A DNA stretch of 64,000 nucleotides from Bugula neritina (GCA_964035545.1 OZ037769.1:3875001-3939000), one strand, 5' to 3'; counted from the first letter of the stretch, positions 21,501 to 34,200 are shown. A program made the numbers and translations. Notes: a model not told the origin generated them from the letters alone.

Positions 21501-24500
21501 TTTAGTGGTGTGTAGGATTGCTTTGATGGAGCCAAACCAATTAAACCTTTTATCTTTCTAAATCAAGAATATTTTTAGCCGCCATCTGTTTATAAAGTGA
21601 AGAACTCAATGTGCTAAAAATTAGTGAAAAGATGCTGCTTGTTGATTCATTACTAAACTGGGGAGTTATCTTTCCTAATAATCTGACCACCTGCTTAGAA
21701 GGTAGTGTTTCTAGGCCATATAGTTTATTCACTGCCAAAAATGCAGACTGTGAAAAACTAACTTCACACAACAAAACTGCATCCATCTTTAGAATTAAAT
21801 TTGTTCTTTTTACTGAAATATCAGTTACTTTGACGGCTTGTGGTTGCCACTGCAAGACACTTTTTCTGGTTGTTTTTTAAAATACGACTGTGAGCTTTCC
21901 TTAGATGTCCTTGTGGTAGGAAAGCTTTCGTGTAGCAACAAATCTCTCATCTCCTTTCATGTCACCATTGCTCAAAGAGTTTGGTTAGTCTTCCATATTT
22001 CTGGCCAAAATCCTTGTTTACAAAATATGCTTATTTCAAAACAGAGTTTAGGAATTTCTTCAGTAGCTGAAAAGTTGGATGTCACCGTGCTTTTGAAGTT
22101 GCATCTGGTTTTTAATCTTCATCAAACAGTCATGTCAAAACAGGTGCTTTTGTTCTCTCAGAGTCGGTGTTTTTGGAATGCTAATGGAGTTATTTTTATC
22201 TTCAATGCATTGTCACATTCTTGTCCACCACTCATGCTTCTCTGTACAGTCAAACTTAACCAATAATTATAGAGCTTGGTGAACCTTGGGCCATTCAGAG
22301 CTCTACGTTAGCTTCGAATGAAGATAGTATGGGCTTTCTTTCTTTTTTGTGTGAAGCATATTATCATTTTCTTTTGGTAACTTAATTTTCTTCCATTTTA
22401 ATAATAGCTGGGAAAATTGAGCAACTTGAGAAATATAAACTTCAGAGTATTCTAGTGGGGGGGGGGGGGGGGGGCTGAATACCCTCCTCTACCTGTATTA
22501 TAAACATCTCTAGTGACTCTATAGTCTATACTCTGTAGTAGCTTCACTGGAAAAAACACTTCTCTGTTTTCATCATGTTCAATTTTTAAACTCCTCTTTT
22601 TTCAATTGTCTAAAATTGAAGGAATTTAATGGGAGAGCCTGGTATACTACTGCAGTGCCTTGGATTTCTCTCTCACTTAGTGGGGGCCCCCTGCACCCAG
22701 CCTGAAATATACAATATAATCCCGAATTCAATGGCAAACCAGGCCCAAGGGTTTCTAACAGATTTGAAGTCAGTAAATTTGCAGCTTTATTATAGTGTCT
22801 TTACTAGTGTGATTGTGTGCAATCATAACTTCCCTTTGATGTTTACCGATGAGAATTCATAACTGGGCACTGTAGCTGCAAACAATCCTTTGATCTTAAG
22901 CTTTTAATCCATAGATATGCTTACTATACTTAAATACTTTATCAGGCTGATTACACACTCCGTGCGTGGAAAGCCTATATTTAATATATTTAAATACACA
23001 GGGTAGAAGTTTTCTCCAAAATTAGTCTTTCAAACAGCTTGTATCATTACAGCCTCTCTTTTCCTGGGACCATATAATTGTTTTAGAGCGCTGGGTTTGA
23101 TGTGAGTCAGCCATGCATGTTGGTAATTTTATTCCTTATCGGTTGAACAGACAATATTTAATGAAATCAAATGCCAATTGATTTTGTGTAGGAATAGTAA
23201 GCTTCATCTCAAGTCAAACTGTATTTGTTGTTGAGTGGTGACTACCAGACTGGAAGTAATAGACCCCCTTCTTAACTCTAACACAAACCTCCTTGTATAC
23301 TAGATGTTGGTGTATGAGTGTAGCAAAGATTTGTTTTAGAAGAGCTGTGGTCTAGGGGGTTAGAGCTGCGCTTAGAACTAAATCGTGGGTTCGAACCCCA
23401 GTAAAGGTCATTGGTGATGTTAGGAAGAGCATCTAGTCATAAGTGCTACTGTATCACATCTGAATAAGTTCTTAGGCAGTTTTAAAAACCCCTCCCATCA
23501 GGGGTTCTCACAAGGGTAGTGACTATAAACTTCCAAGAGTTTTTTTTTAGATGAGAGGGGAATAAGTTATGGTCTGGCAGGCAATTTCAACCCCTAACCA
23601 AAATTAAACTTATTCTAACATAATTTCTTGGTTACTCTACCTAAATTGAATTTTATTAGAAGATGTAACTTTTATCACACGCCAAAGTTTTAGGGTAGTT
23701 TTTCAGGTGCTCAAAATTACATCTTCAAGTCGGCTAGACCTGAGGAAACTTGATCACTAATAAGCTGGTGTGTTCTGCAGGTACGAATCTCCACTGAGCA
23801 GAATTACCAATGCACTGCTCAACAGAGCCGCCCCACCCCCCTATGCTGAAGCCATGCAGAGGTCAAGACCCTTTGAGGAAGTGCAGAATGAGTACCTCGC
23901 TGCCTTAGCTCGGCAGCAAGACGAGGAAAGGTTAGGCGACTCCGGGGAGGTGATGGAGGAACAGCACAGCATAGCGTCAGCTTCGGTAAGGAGTTAAACT
24001 TTAAACTTTGACCTTGTTGTGTTACATGTGGAGATAATTGCTGTTTTATTACATATTGCTGCTTATCCACCTTTAGTTTATTCAGCAATTAAATTGTTTA
24101 AACCTTTGAATTAAAAGTATTGAAAGATTGGAAAAGTCTTTGATCTAGAGATAATGCCAAAGTAACCGCTTTTTATCTATAGTATCACTGCTATGGTGTT
24201 CCAGTAGCTAGTAACAGTAGTGAGTATGGATAGTAACAGCTGGTGTGTGTATTTACTCTACGCAGGGGGTGTTGGACACCACCGACTCTAGTCTTATTGA
24301 GATGACGGAAGACAGCTCTGTATCGTATAGACGTAATCCCAACAAACCCCTGGAGTCTGCTCAACTACCTGACTTACCTTTAGTTCTACTGGATCAGCCC
24401 ACATCTGCAGTCTTAGAACCCAAGTCAGACGAGGAAGCGGAAGGGGGTAGTGATGACGGCCCCATCACAACTAGCCTGTCTTTTAATGAAATCGATGATA

Positions 24501-24601
24501 ATAGCTCACCTAGTCGTAGGCAAATGGTACGACACAATTCAGGAGATTCGGATGTGTCTCTGTTGTCTAGAAGCTCTGACGATGTCCCTTTACTTACGTA
24601 A
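12538..24601 (+). CDS. LRP12: LRP3/LRP10/LRP12-type CUB-LDLa receptor
   Basis: Thirteen exons join in phase: 12538-12583, 14070-14274, 15382-15566, 16063-16194, 16669-16785, 17093-17300, 17446-17564, 18211-18370, 18679-18797, 19322-19447, 20785-20917, 23781-23985 and 24266-24601, giving 696 residues. Order: CUB-like domain (exons 2-3), LDLa (CLPAEWKCNGIRDCQNGTDE), a cysteine-rich module (exon 5), second CUB-like domain (exons 6-7), three LDLa modules (exons 8-10), membrane segment VITASVIGSLMCAIMIVIAV, cytosolic tail. The tail has a PPPY motif near residue 537, in the juxtamembrane context YESPLSRITNALLNRAAPPP typical of LRP3/12, and two DXXLL sorting signals (DVSLL 681-685, DVPLL 691-695), which in this family bind GGA adaptors for Golgi-endosome traffic; PPxY motifs recruit NEDD4-type ligases. 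The first exon lacks a signal peptide, so the true 5' end may be elsewhere. The exon 8 donor could also be 18366 with an acceptor at 18683. Confidence 0.88.
13157..13506. mobile_element. Foldback MITE with ~74-bp terminal inverted repeats
   Basis: The left end AGCCTAGGGCCACACTGTGC is matched by its inverse complement at the right end, and the arms stay nearly identical for about 74 bp, including the 18-bp palindrome ATTTTCGCATGCGAAAAT. Both ends are flanked by TA, consistent with a TA target duplication as made by Tc1/mariner-type transposases. There is no transposase. It lies in intron 1 of the LRP12-like gene. Confidence 0.82.
13681..13875 (-). mobile_element. tRNA-derived SINE, minus orientation
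   Basis: Full-length copy of the family seen at 7571, read on the minus strand: GGAGCAGTCATAGTGTAG start, box A-like GGTTAGAGCGCTGG, box B-like GGGTTCAAACCCC, body GCATCCAGTCATAATTGC and tail ending near TAGTAACTATA. It lies in LRP12-like intron 1. No exact target duplication was seen. Confidence 0.85.
15622..16006. repeat. Minisatellite in LRP12-like intron 3
   Basis: Irregular repeats of AGTAGTGATAGAGTATATAG with AGTACTAGTAGTGATAGAG variants, ending about 55 bp before the exon 4 acceptor. Confidence 0.9.
18965..19151. repeat. 17-bp minisatellite in LRP12-like intron 9
   Basis: Near-perfect copies of the 17-bp unit CTATACTATATACTATT. The 77-codon open frame over it is a repeat artefact. 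Confidence 0.95.
19146..19321. repeat. CTCTA-type microsatellite abutting the exon 10 acceptor
   Basis: Repeats of TACTCTACTCTATAC run directly into CTATACTAG, the 3' splice site of LRP12-like exon 10 (first exon base 19322). The pyrimidine-rich repeat itself therefore forms the acceptor tract. Confidence 0.88.
21550..22266. other. Unexplained open frames in LRP12-like intron 11
   Basis: Overlapping open frames of 101 codons (minus, 21550-21855) and 142 codons (plus, 21838-22266) stand out in this AT-rich intron. The minus-strand reading from about 22266 down to 21550 has bits of plausible protein sequence, such as CDNALKIKITPLAFQKHR, broken by stops. It could be a decayed transposase or a chance run; I recognise no family. 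Confidence 0.2.
22457..22474 (+). repeat. Run of 18 G in LRP12-like intron 11
   Basis: Uninterrupted homopolymer, able to form a G-quadruplex. Homopolymer length may be uncertain in the assembly. Confidence 0.9.
23338..23530 (+). mobile_element. tRNA-derived SINE in LRP12-like intron 11
   Basis: Plus-oriented copy: GCTGTGGTCTAGGGGGTTAG start, box B-like GGGTTCGAACCCC, body with GAGCATCTAGTCATAAGTGC, tail CATCAGGGGTTCTCACAAGG to GTGACTATAAA. The flanks share only an imperfect TTTTAGAAGAG / TTTTAGATGAGAG match. Confidence 0.85.
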
Positions 24602-25669
24602 CTTAACAGTTGATGGATTTGCATGTTTTTTTGTCATATTTTTCTGTTCACGGTTACAACTAATCTGTATATTTTATGCTATTCCGTAAGCGTAGCTGCC
24701 TTTCACATTTATATATTTATATATATATTTATATATATATATGAATCAAAGTTATAGAAATTTTACTTAACATTCTATTATAATGTAGAGCTTGAGCGTC
24801 TTACTCAGCCTCTTTGGATGTCCTAAACCTCTTTTCATATGCATTCATATTATTAGATTTAGATGCTGACTTTTAAAATGCTGCCGTTTATTGATCTGAT
24901 TGCAGAGTTTTGGCAGTGATTGTTTATGTTTACTCTTATTATTCATTTCCACTTCCGTGGTTGACAAATCTAAATGAGTTACTTTCAGTCAGAGATTCTG
25001 TAGATTAGATAAATCTACTAATGCTTACTTGTCGATCTACAGAAAAAAAATGTTTCAACTAGGAAGTCATTTTATGTTTATTTTAATTATTTTAATAAAA
25101 ATAAATCCAATTTCAAGGATGACACATAAAAATATCAGTATACATTAAGACAACATTAATTAAAAAGGGAATAATTCAATATAAATAAATTTATTTCTAT
25201 CTGCCATGGAATGTATAATATAAGAACATATTCCATGTATTTGGACTGCTGCACAAACATTTCCAACAGTGAATACATGCGAGGTACTACTAAAGGTATA
25301 TTTCTAGGACATGTACATTCAGTATGTGCAGAATAAAAATTAAATAATTACAAATTCCAATTTTTTACAAAATTGTACAGAAAATAATGTAGGCATGGCC
25401 TCGATTGTCTGGGAGATAGGGTACTGACTATCAAACTCACATAACTTTAAAATTTTTATCATTACAATATATCAAGTAATAGGTTAATGATAAAGTTACT
25501 AAAAATATACTTTGCTATAAATAATTAAATGTTAAACCCTTTCTATTTCTGACTGTCAAACAAGAGTAATCATAAAAGTACATTCAGATAATCGTATTGC
25601 ATTCCAATGACGTATACTATATTTTGATAAAATAATATGACTTAGTAACAGGAACAGCTGAGCAAGCAG
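24602..25669. other. Convergent spacer with paired poly(A) signals
   Basis: Probable 3' UTRs of the LRP12-like gene (plus) and the C13-like gene (minus). A TATATATTTA stretch is at about 24702-24745. Between about 25077 and 25108 the sequence holds TTTATT (minus-strand AATAAA) and AATAAA on the plus strand within some 30 bases, so both genes could end in the same short interval. Confidence 0.55.
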
Positions 25670-28600
25670 CTAGGTGACTGCCAGACTCTCTTCTATATGA
25701 CTCTCTTGCTGAACAGTATTTCCATTATCTGCTGACGAAGTTGGTAACTGACTGGCAGCGTTTTCATTGTTTGTTGACGCACTCTGTACAGAGAAGAACG
25801 TCCTGAGCCAGACTTCAGTTGGCACATTCTGACACCCCCTATACCAGAGTCTTAGCTCGTTGGCGCTGAAAGGGGGATCCACATTACAGGGTGCTCCAAA
25901 TATTGTCAATGGTCCTGGCCCTTCATTGTCGTGCCCTTTGGCTCCGAAATCAGGGGTGGATTTTAGCATTGTATTTTTTATTTGCTACAAAACCAACAGA
26001 TATTTCTATTAGTCATACAAATGAATAATTGGGTGTTGAATAAAAGTAACTAAAAGCATTATATGAAACGAGTTAATAGAAACGCAAACACTGATTCTTT
26101 CTTTGTACCTACATTAAAATACAAACAAGTTTCCCTTTCAAAAATCTTAAGTAGTGTTTAGAGGCCCTTCAAGAATGTAGAGTAGTTTGTATGCTCAAAA
26201 ACATTTGTTGACACTGTAGTTGAGATACCACACAGATGTTTTAGACACCTCCATATCCGGATATACCTTATAGTAGTTTTGCTTACTTGAAAAACATCTT
26301 CTGTACAAATGTGTGAATGATCCAATCTCGTCCAGTAGTCAGTGAACGTGCTCATATATGAATACTCATTCTCTTTGCCAGAAGAGAACGCCAGTACATT
26401 TGAATGATCATTGGACTTTCTGCAAAAAAAAACACATGACAAATTGTTATTTACATGAAGTTCAATTCATTTATATTGAATATAATTTATTTATGCTTAT
26501 ATTAAATGGAATTCGAATTGAAATAAATAATCTGGTTTGGACATACCTTACAGCTTTGCTCAGTTCCCCTGAAAAGCTCTGATCAGCGATGATTTGTACA
26601 CTCCTGGCCTTACAGCTCTTGATGTCGTCTAAAAGTTCATCTATAGTGTACTGCTCGTCAGCTTCTACCTGCAGAGAAAGAGACAAACAAGTTAATAAAG
26701 TATTAATATTCAAGTGAAAGGCTAAAGTAAACACTGATGTGACAGAGTGGTTACTAATGTCTTTGCTGATGACTAATTTGTAGAGTTGCACTTGAAATAT
26801 TTTCTCAAGTAATTGAGTACCTGGTCCCCTACAGACTTGAAGAGTCTATATTCTTCTTATTTGTATGTTGAAAAGATTATATATTATGTTTATTCTCTTC
26901 TCCTATACAACTAGAACAAAAACCCTGCCATTGCACCTAATTTGAACAGCACGCAAGCAGCTTGTAATTACTTTCAGTCACTTCAAGCACACTTACAGTG
27001 GAATAAGCAAATGAATTTATTCAATAACTCAGCTGGAGAATCTATTCCGAGCTTCTAACCTCCTAAAGCAGACCATATTTTAGCTGCTGACAGATTTGCA
27101 GCAACTAAAAACTTATTTTTATCTGACTTATTTTGGAATTCATCTCCGTTAACCTTAGCCGTCTAATAATTTATGGAGAAATGATATGTTCAACAATAAT
27201 AAATTGTCTTTTGAATAGTCAATATGCCAAAAGATTGTTCAATCAATTGTTATCAGGAGTCATTAGAGATGAACATGAAAGGCCGCTAGTACATTGTTCA
27301 ACACTTGGGGCTCTACTTGAACCTTTGAAATACTAAACTTGTCTGTTTTCTTTAACATCAACGAGGATGATATTGTTTTTATTTGGTGCACTGGAGACCA
27401 GATGTTCACATATAGATAGCAAGACCTAAAGTCTCAACGGCTGAATTCTACACATAAATACAGGTGTGATTATTGCCTACAAAAGCTACAAAGACACCGA
27501 CATTATCAAGTATTACCAAGATCTACACTAATAAAAGCCAACATGGAGGAGCATAGAGCTTTGATTTAACTTACACCAGCAAACAGCTGGCCTAACCTTT
27601 GAGGGGATTCCAATGAGCCTTCTAAATCACTTACAAAACTTCAAAATACACCATTACGAGCACTGCCAAATCCACTTCATTTGGCAAAGAATCAAATTAT
27701 ATTTGCTTGAGATCAGAGTTGTTAGGATTAATTTAAGGGAAGGGGCTTAAGAACCCTCCCTCAAAGTGTTGCGACATAATTTCTGGACATGCATCTAATG
27801 CTTATTTCGCACACCACTTCAATGAAATGCTGTTGACAGTTTTGGAAGACAGTTCAGCGTACCTTTCCATTCTTGTTAACATCCCAGAGTAACATGGTGC
27901 CATCAGTTCTTGATGGACTGTTGAGGTAAAGCACCAGTGTGTCCACGCAATGAGGTCTACCACACAGCTTCCGTATGTGAAATCTCATTGATGTCTTCAT
28001 TGCTGCCGGGAATATTTCAGTGTTCACACTTTCAGCACCAGTCTCTTCTGAAATGAAAGTTGTTACTTTACTTTACAGTTCATGCAGAGGCCATTCAAGT
28101 TACACATTTTATTAAGTGCTGTCCTTCTTGGATTGGGAAGATTAGCAGTATGGAGGGATGAAATTTAGTCCAAGATAATATTATTATAAGATACTTAATC
28201 AAAATAGAGTTATGAGAGCAAAGTCTGAAAACATGCACTGAGAAAGTTGTAAATACCAGTTGGAAGTTGGATTCTAAGACAATAAGCCATTTGCACAACA
28301 ATTTCAGTTTACTAACACATGGTTTTGTTGTATGAATAATACTGCAGTGCATTTCTGCCAAGCTCTCCAGATATGAATGAGCCTATTAAAAACACATGCA
28401 GTATTGCAACAGCACCTCTCTGTATATATTATATCAATAATCAAACTCTTTTGATGTGATGGTAAGCTGTAGAGCCTGGTTAAACCTTCTGCACCTGATT
28501 AATTCTAAATGAAATGCAACTTCAAAAAGCCACATACTGTTCTAGAGTAAACAGGCAAAGTCTCTGCTTATACTGGAGGTTAGAAATATAGTTTATGAAC

Positions 28601-31247
28601 AGCCTTTTGCAGAGAAAGCCTTTTAAAAATCACAATTACTTGGTGCTTTTCAACATCAAAGGTGGATTAAAATAATATTACAAGATACAAATTAGGATAG
28701 ACCCATTAAAGGATATTAGCACTGTGCGTTCCCAAGACCTATGGAAATATTTAGTTGGATTTTTGATTGATTTTTGAAACCCTGCAAAAACATGGCAAGA
28801 ATACTACTCAATTTTGCATGCCAAGCTATTTACAGTACGAACCAAAAGGGAGGGGGAAACAGAATGTTTTGTTGACAAAATAAAAGTGTGATTTATGATT
28901 AAACAGCTGACATGCATAAAAAGTTATCAAGTTAACTTAACACTCAATTGGATGTTGAGAGAAAAAATCTCTAATCCAATCCGCATATATGTTATCACAC
29001 TGGTGCAGATCAAATTAGAAGTTTTTTTTGCAAAAATATGGCCAATGATCTGATCAAACAGATGGTTTGGAGGAATGTAGAAGCATTTCAAAGAAAACAC
29101 AAATAGAGGTCTGCTTAGGATAAAGGTTTGTAGAGGTAAACATCAATGCCACAGATGAGAGCAGGCATTCTATTAGAGGAAGATTGATGAGCCAGACGCT
29201 GGCATGGGGTGTAAACAAATAGGAAATTCAAGCAGCTCAGCTACAGCTTTGAAGTCACATCATAAGCAAAGCCTTTGATATTAAAACATGTGACACATTT
29301 ATACTTTGGTCTAGAGCTGTGTTGTGGCCAAGTTGTCACTTTGCAATGGCTAGGTTGTTGTACATTTTGAGTAATAGCATTATCATCAAAAGATGAAAAT
29401 ATCATATTTGTAAAGGGCTGAAACTTTTGAGCAATTATTTTGTTCATACACCACATAGGCCTGGAATTATAGAAATTGTTACTGGGAGATGTTAGCACAG
29501 CAGCCATTAGTAGGTGGTAAAAGTAGAGGACACTATATTACCATTACCAGGAATCAAACCTCAGACCTCTAACTTGCAAGCCAGTGTGTTACCCGTTACC
29601 CTATAGGAGCTACTTGGAATTACAACACCACAGTAAACCTAATAAAAGGCGAATTAATGTAAGTAAAAGCCAACAACATTCACCTTGAATACCTCTGTGC
29701 ATTCCGTTAGCAAAGAATATCTTTATGGATGACTGCTGGAAACCATTTCTTCTTAAGAGTTGGTACATGTTGACGATGTTTTCACTATGCCGGGTTAGAC
29801 TGGTCTGTCTATTCCAACCTCCTGAGATTAGCACTGCCTGGTCACAGCTTTCAAACTGTTCACAGCGAGTGCCCACTGCTTCGTGACTGGTCTCACACCT
29901 TCTCGTATTATCTCTGATTGGATTACAAACCAGGTTTAGTGTCTCATTTGAGGGCCGTAAAGAAGGGCAGAGAGAAAAGTCTAGAAGGTCTTCACGGCAC
30001 ACAAGGGCCTGCTCGTAACCTTGTGATATGCCGTCAACAACCGCTGGCTCTTGGCTTGTTTGCTTATGGACTAGAGGTAAAAAGTTGATCTCACATCTAC
30101 GAACCATCTTTTTGGCTTGCCTGCTGCTAGATATTAAGTCAGTATCTGTATTGTACCGCCTGTGCCTTTCTATGGCATTTCTACAGCGGTGTTTCAAAGC
30201 CAGCTTCATGCATTCATCATTACCTAAAAGCAACAACTATATATGAAAGTGTTTTTCTTTGATGGAAACAGGCTGTTTTTGTGGCCGATAAATATTTATG
30301 ATATACAATGAATAGTTTTTCACACTACAGGTGATAACATGATATCATAGCTGAATGAGGATGTTTATAAATAACATTACCTAAAGTGATTTTAGTTTAC
30401 ATTGATTGCCAAAGAGCAATCCAATCCCTTTGATCTCGGCTCATAACAAGGCCATTAGTGCAAAAACTCTAATTACCATTATAACCTACACCAGGAGTGT
30501 AAGTTCAACTGGGTGCTATCATCATTTGCAGGTACTATAAATTATATACTCCAGTATTGATATGTGCAAAGTTCTTATCTCCTACGGCCCTTTGATGTAT
30601 GAAATTTACACCCTGGTTAGATTGGTAATTAGTATTATTATGATATAAATAATATATCATTATTTATTTACTGATAAACATTATCTCTTAACTCTATTTA
30701 CTGATGGTTAGATTTACTGTATTAGACATAGGGTAGAAACATTTCACATACCTATATATGTTCCTTTGGTTCTTTCACAATCTGCTTGACTGTCAACTTT
30801 ATCAATAAAAAATACAATAACCAAGTGTCCAAAGTTTGCATCTGGGTGGGGATCCAACGCAACCACCCCATGATGTGCACCTGCTCGTGATAAACCACTG
30901 TCAGGTAACATTGCTACAAACTCTCCATCGATAGAGTCTTCTTCCTGTGCGATATATACAACGACATTTCTTTTCCGCACATTCAGCATGTGATTGCATT
31001 CACGAGGTGATGTAAAATACACCTCGGTACAGTTTAGTGACTTTATATAAGTAAAGGCGCTGTCAGCCCAGCGCAGTCGAGTCAGATATTCTGGAGAATC
31101 AGCGGATGGTGCAGAAGTTGTGGCAGCGGATAATAAAGTTTCATTTAGAGATTCAGTCGAAGAGTTAAGTAGAAATCCGTACACTGTTTTATATAAGAGT
31201 AAAAAGTTTATATACATATACATCCTAGCAGTTCCACGGGGAGCCAT
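25670..31247 (-). CDS. Secreted C13/caspase-like protein, apparently catalytically dead, with EF-hand-like loop
   Basis: Six minus-strand exons join in phase: 30752-31247, 29684-30223, 27863-28047, 26547-26668, 26287-26419 and 25670-25984, giving 596 residues. The start MAPRGTARMYMYINFLLLYK is a good signal peptide; NSS, NET and NCT sites fit secretion. I do not recognise a named gene. From about residue 300 the order of elements resembles C13/caspase-type proteases: VLISGGW strand, helix (NIVNMYQLLRRNGF), strand IKIFFANG, then DTLVLYLNSPSRTDG where proteases have their His-Gly, and VQIIADQSFSG where they have the cysteine. Here the His position reads N388/S389 and the Cys position S438. Between these, D401-E412 (DVNKNGKVEADE) fits a 12-residue EF-hand loop. 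So I infer a non-catalytic, perhaps calcium-binding, relative. Introns 3 (26669-27862) and 2 (28048-29683) hold nothing clear except the SINE-like element at 29518. The gene is certain; the fold is an inference. Confidence 0.75.
29518..29625 (-). mobile_element. Second type of tRNA-like SINE in the C13-like gene
   Basis: On the minus strand it reads GTAGCTCCTATAGGGTAACG, box A-like, then GAGGTTTGATTCC-like box B, then a short body. It differs from the family at 7571. It has no proper acceptor stem, so it is not a working tRNA gene. It lies next to exon 2 of the C13-like gene, within intron 2. Confidence 0.5.
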
Positions 31248-34200
31248 TTAGCTTCAACAATCAACCTTTTACGTGAAGCAGTTCTCGCGTTTCTGAAAGC
31301 TTTCCTGTAGTTCCATGAAATATATTGTTAACACTTGAGCATAAATTATCAGTTCAAAGTTAGTCCATCTAATAATTTCAGGTCAAACTTATAATATTAG
31401 ACAAATCAAAAGAAACGCTTATAACCACTGGAGGTAGAAAGAGGATAGAGTAAATCTGAAAGCATGCTTAGGTGGTTAATATTTACTGGAATGTGAGATT
31501 TGATTGGCTAATAGTTGTGCAGAAAGCTAGTGTTTTGATGCTAGACAATGTGATTGGTGGAAGGCACACGTCTCTTATCAAATACCACAATCTAACAATT
31601 AGGTATAAAAATATACCCAAGTGCATGTGAAAAGCTTGCCTCCACCTGGCCAGGCCCGCGATTGGGTCAAATAATTCATACCTGCTAGAGATGAAACACA
31701 AGTTCTCTGCAATAATTAGACTAAGGAGAGCATGTAATATTAGGTTTCCATTATTGAAGTTTTTGCTTTTAAAAATCTAAGATATAAAACTTTTTCAACT
31801 TAAGTAAAGGATGATCGTTCAGGCGATATATTTCAAACTGAAAATTGAAGAACATTAATAATGCATTTTTTCAAATTATAAGACTATTGTTTTAATTTCA
31901 TAGAGCAGACCGCTGTTGCTAATGTTACTCCTACAGCTTGACAATTTAAATGACATAATGATTTTGATTTGTTGTTGAATGGAAAGCTGCATTAGCTGAC
32001 TGCCAAGCTATGCTCCTTTGAACTTGCAAAGATAAAAGTGACACGCCTATAGAGCTAGTTAGAGATGCAAGGGTGCCGACAATACAATTTCATAGGTAAT
32101 TTCCATTTCTCGGCTTCAATGTGGTTCAAATAACATTGTGCTGCTTATCAAAAACAAAGGAATTAATACAATTGTATAATATATCCATAGAGGTATACAG
32201 GCTTAGAGGGCCACACTCAAAGCTGGCTCAACACAATCCTATCCTGTTTTCCATGCGCATATGGGTACTGCAAAACATTGACCCAGATGGCAGATCAAAG
32301 GGTATTGCAACTGCTTATTCCAAAACAAGTACATATGACAATCTACCTGCCCTTTGATGTATCAGTTTAGAAAACTGTTTGTATAAATTATTCATGCACA
32401 ATGCCGGTGATATAAGACATTGACTGTTTTTACTTCTAGCATTTTGATACTTGACAAGTACTATTCAATATCGCAACTTTTAATCTCGGAAGAATATAAA
32501 CAAAATCGTATGCTAATCCAACTGACCAGTGAATTCTCATGAAGGAAACACAAAGCCGTATCTTATTTAGTGAAAAGCCGTCTTTCTTCAAAGTCTAAAT
32601 AGCTTAAAACAAAAGGTTTGTTTAATGCAACACTGAGTATGTCTGCCAGTACAAGATACAAGTTTTCATTTTTGTGCATAAGATGTCTTTCAAAATGTAT
32701 CGTATGCCTATGTAGTCTGATGTGTCTTGTCTTGTAAAGAAACTTGGTCCACAAACTAAACTCTGTTACTATGTGCTATAGTCAAAACAAAAACATCAAC
32801 CTCTGATCCTGCTTAAATAGACAAGTAAAAATCTTTTATTTTCTTATTTCTAGTTAAAAGACAAACTCCTTCTAAAAAGCAGGCAGCTGTATCCAAGAAA
32901 ATCATAATGTTTTTACAAGAAATGACACAAATTTTGAAAAAGAATTGATCCAGACCTTATAAGTACATAGTTTTTACTGCTTTCAATTACCCATCAAAGA
33001 GATCAATTTAAATTTTATGGGGGAATGATGTCTCAGATCTTATATTTGCTGAAATGCTACACGCAATAGCTAATTATTGTGTTATGAGCATGGAAATTCT
33101 CCCTAATTGCAGTTAAAATCATCGCCAACACTCATCAAATTCCATAATCTTCATTTCCACTAATTGGTTTTGAATCTATCCTAGGATTAATGAGCTATAT
33201 TTAAGTTTTATGGGTAACCTGGATGTTAATGGAAATATAGCCACAAATCTAGGTTCGGTTGAGACCAAAGAGAATTGGAAAACCTGGCTAAAATTATCCT
33301 CATGCATTATGACACTCGAATTCATCTTGTAACAAAATAGGATTTCTATCAAATTAACAAAAAGGCCACTTGAAATACCGTAGTTCAAAGGTAGATTATA
33401 AGAAGTATTGACAGATGACAATAGAATGGTAAACAGATGAGAAGTTTTCTGCGTCTACCATCACTGCAGACTAGAGTGGGGAACTGCTTACTTGAATGTA
33501 GCCACTTAGAGCACATTGTATAAACATAACATCAAACAGAGAGACTGTATCTGAAGTATGCCAAAGCTAGCACACCTTCTTTTGATGTGCAAAGTCAACT
33601 AGCTCATTCCAAACTTCATCTCATTGTAAATATTCCTGAGTATCAACTAAGAATTGCTGTTGTTGGCAAGATTTCCAAACACTAATGAAAACATCAATCA
33701 GTTGCATTATCATAATGTAAAACATTTCAAATTATTATTAATCTCACTTGAACAAGTTTTCATTGGAAAGAAATGATTAATGAGTATCAAAGATGCTATA
33801 CTATGCACCTGTCCAGAGGAATAATATATTAGTTTTATTTACTAATCATTCCTACTATGCACTATAATATGTTTTGAACTATCAGGGAAGCTATACTTAG
33901 TAAATTATAATTAGCAAACTGTGATAAAGCATATTGCGGGATATTTTTAGCTGTTACGCATCATTATTGAGAAAACTTGAGGAGCTTGGAGCAACTTTGT
34001 TTTATTGCTTTCTTGTGAATTATAATTTTTCAGACGCGCATATCAATAACTTGTGAATTGAGAATTGTCCTTTCTTATTGCAAGGCGATATTTCGATGAC
34101 TGGAGTGAATCAGATATCATGTAAAATAATATATTAAAGGTCAATACTCAATCAGTATTACGTATCGAGACACCAAAACCCAAATTTTCTATGCAATTGA

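Noticed and set aside
22629-22862. 77-codon frame in LRP12-like intron 11
   Set aside because: No splice sites in phase, no motif, and it lies between proven exons.
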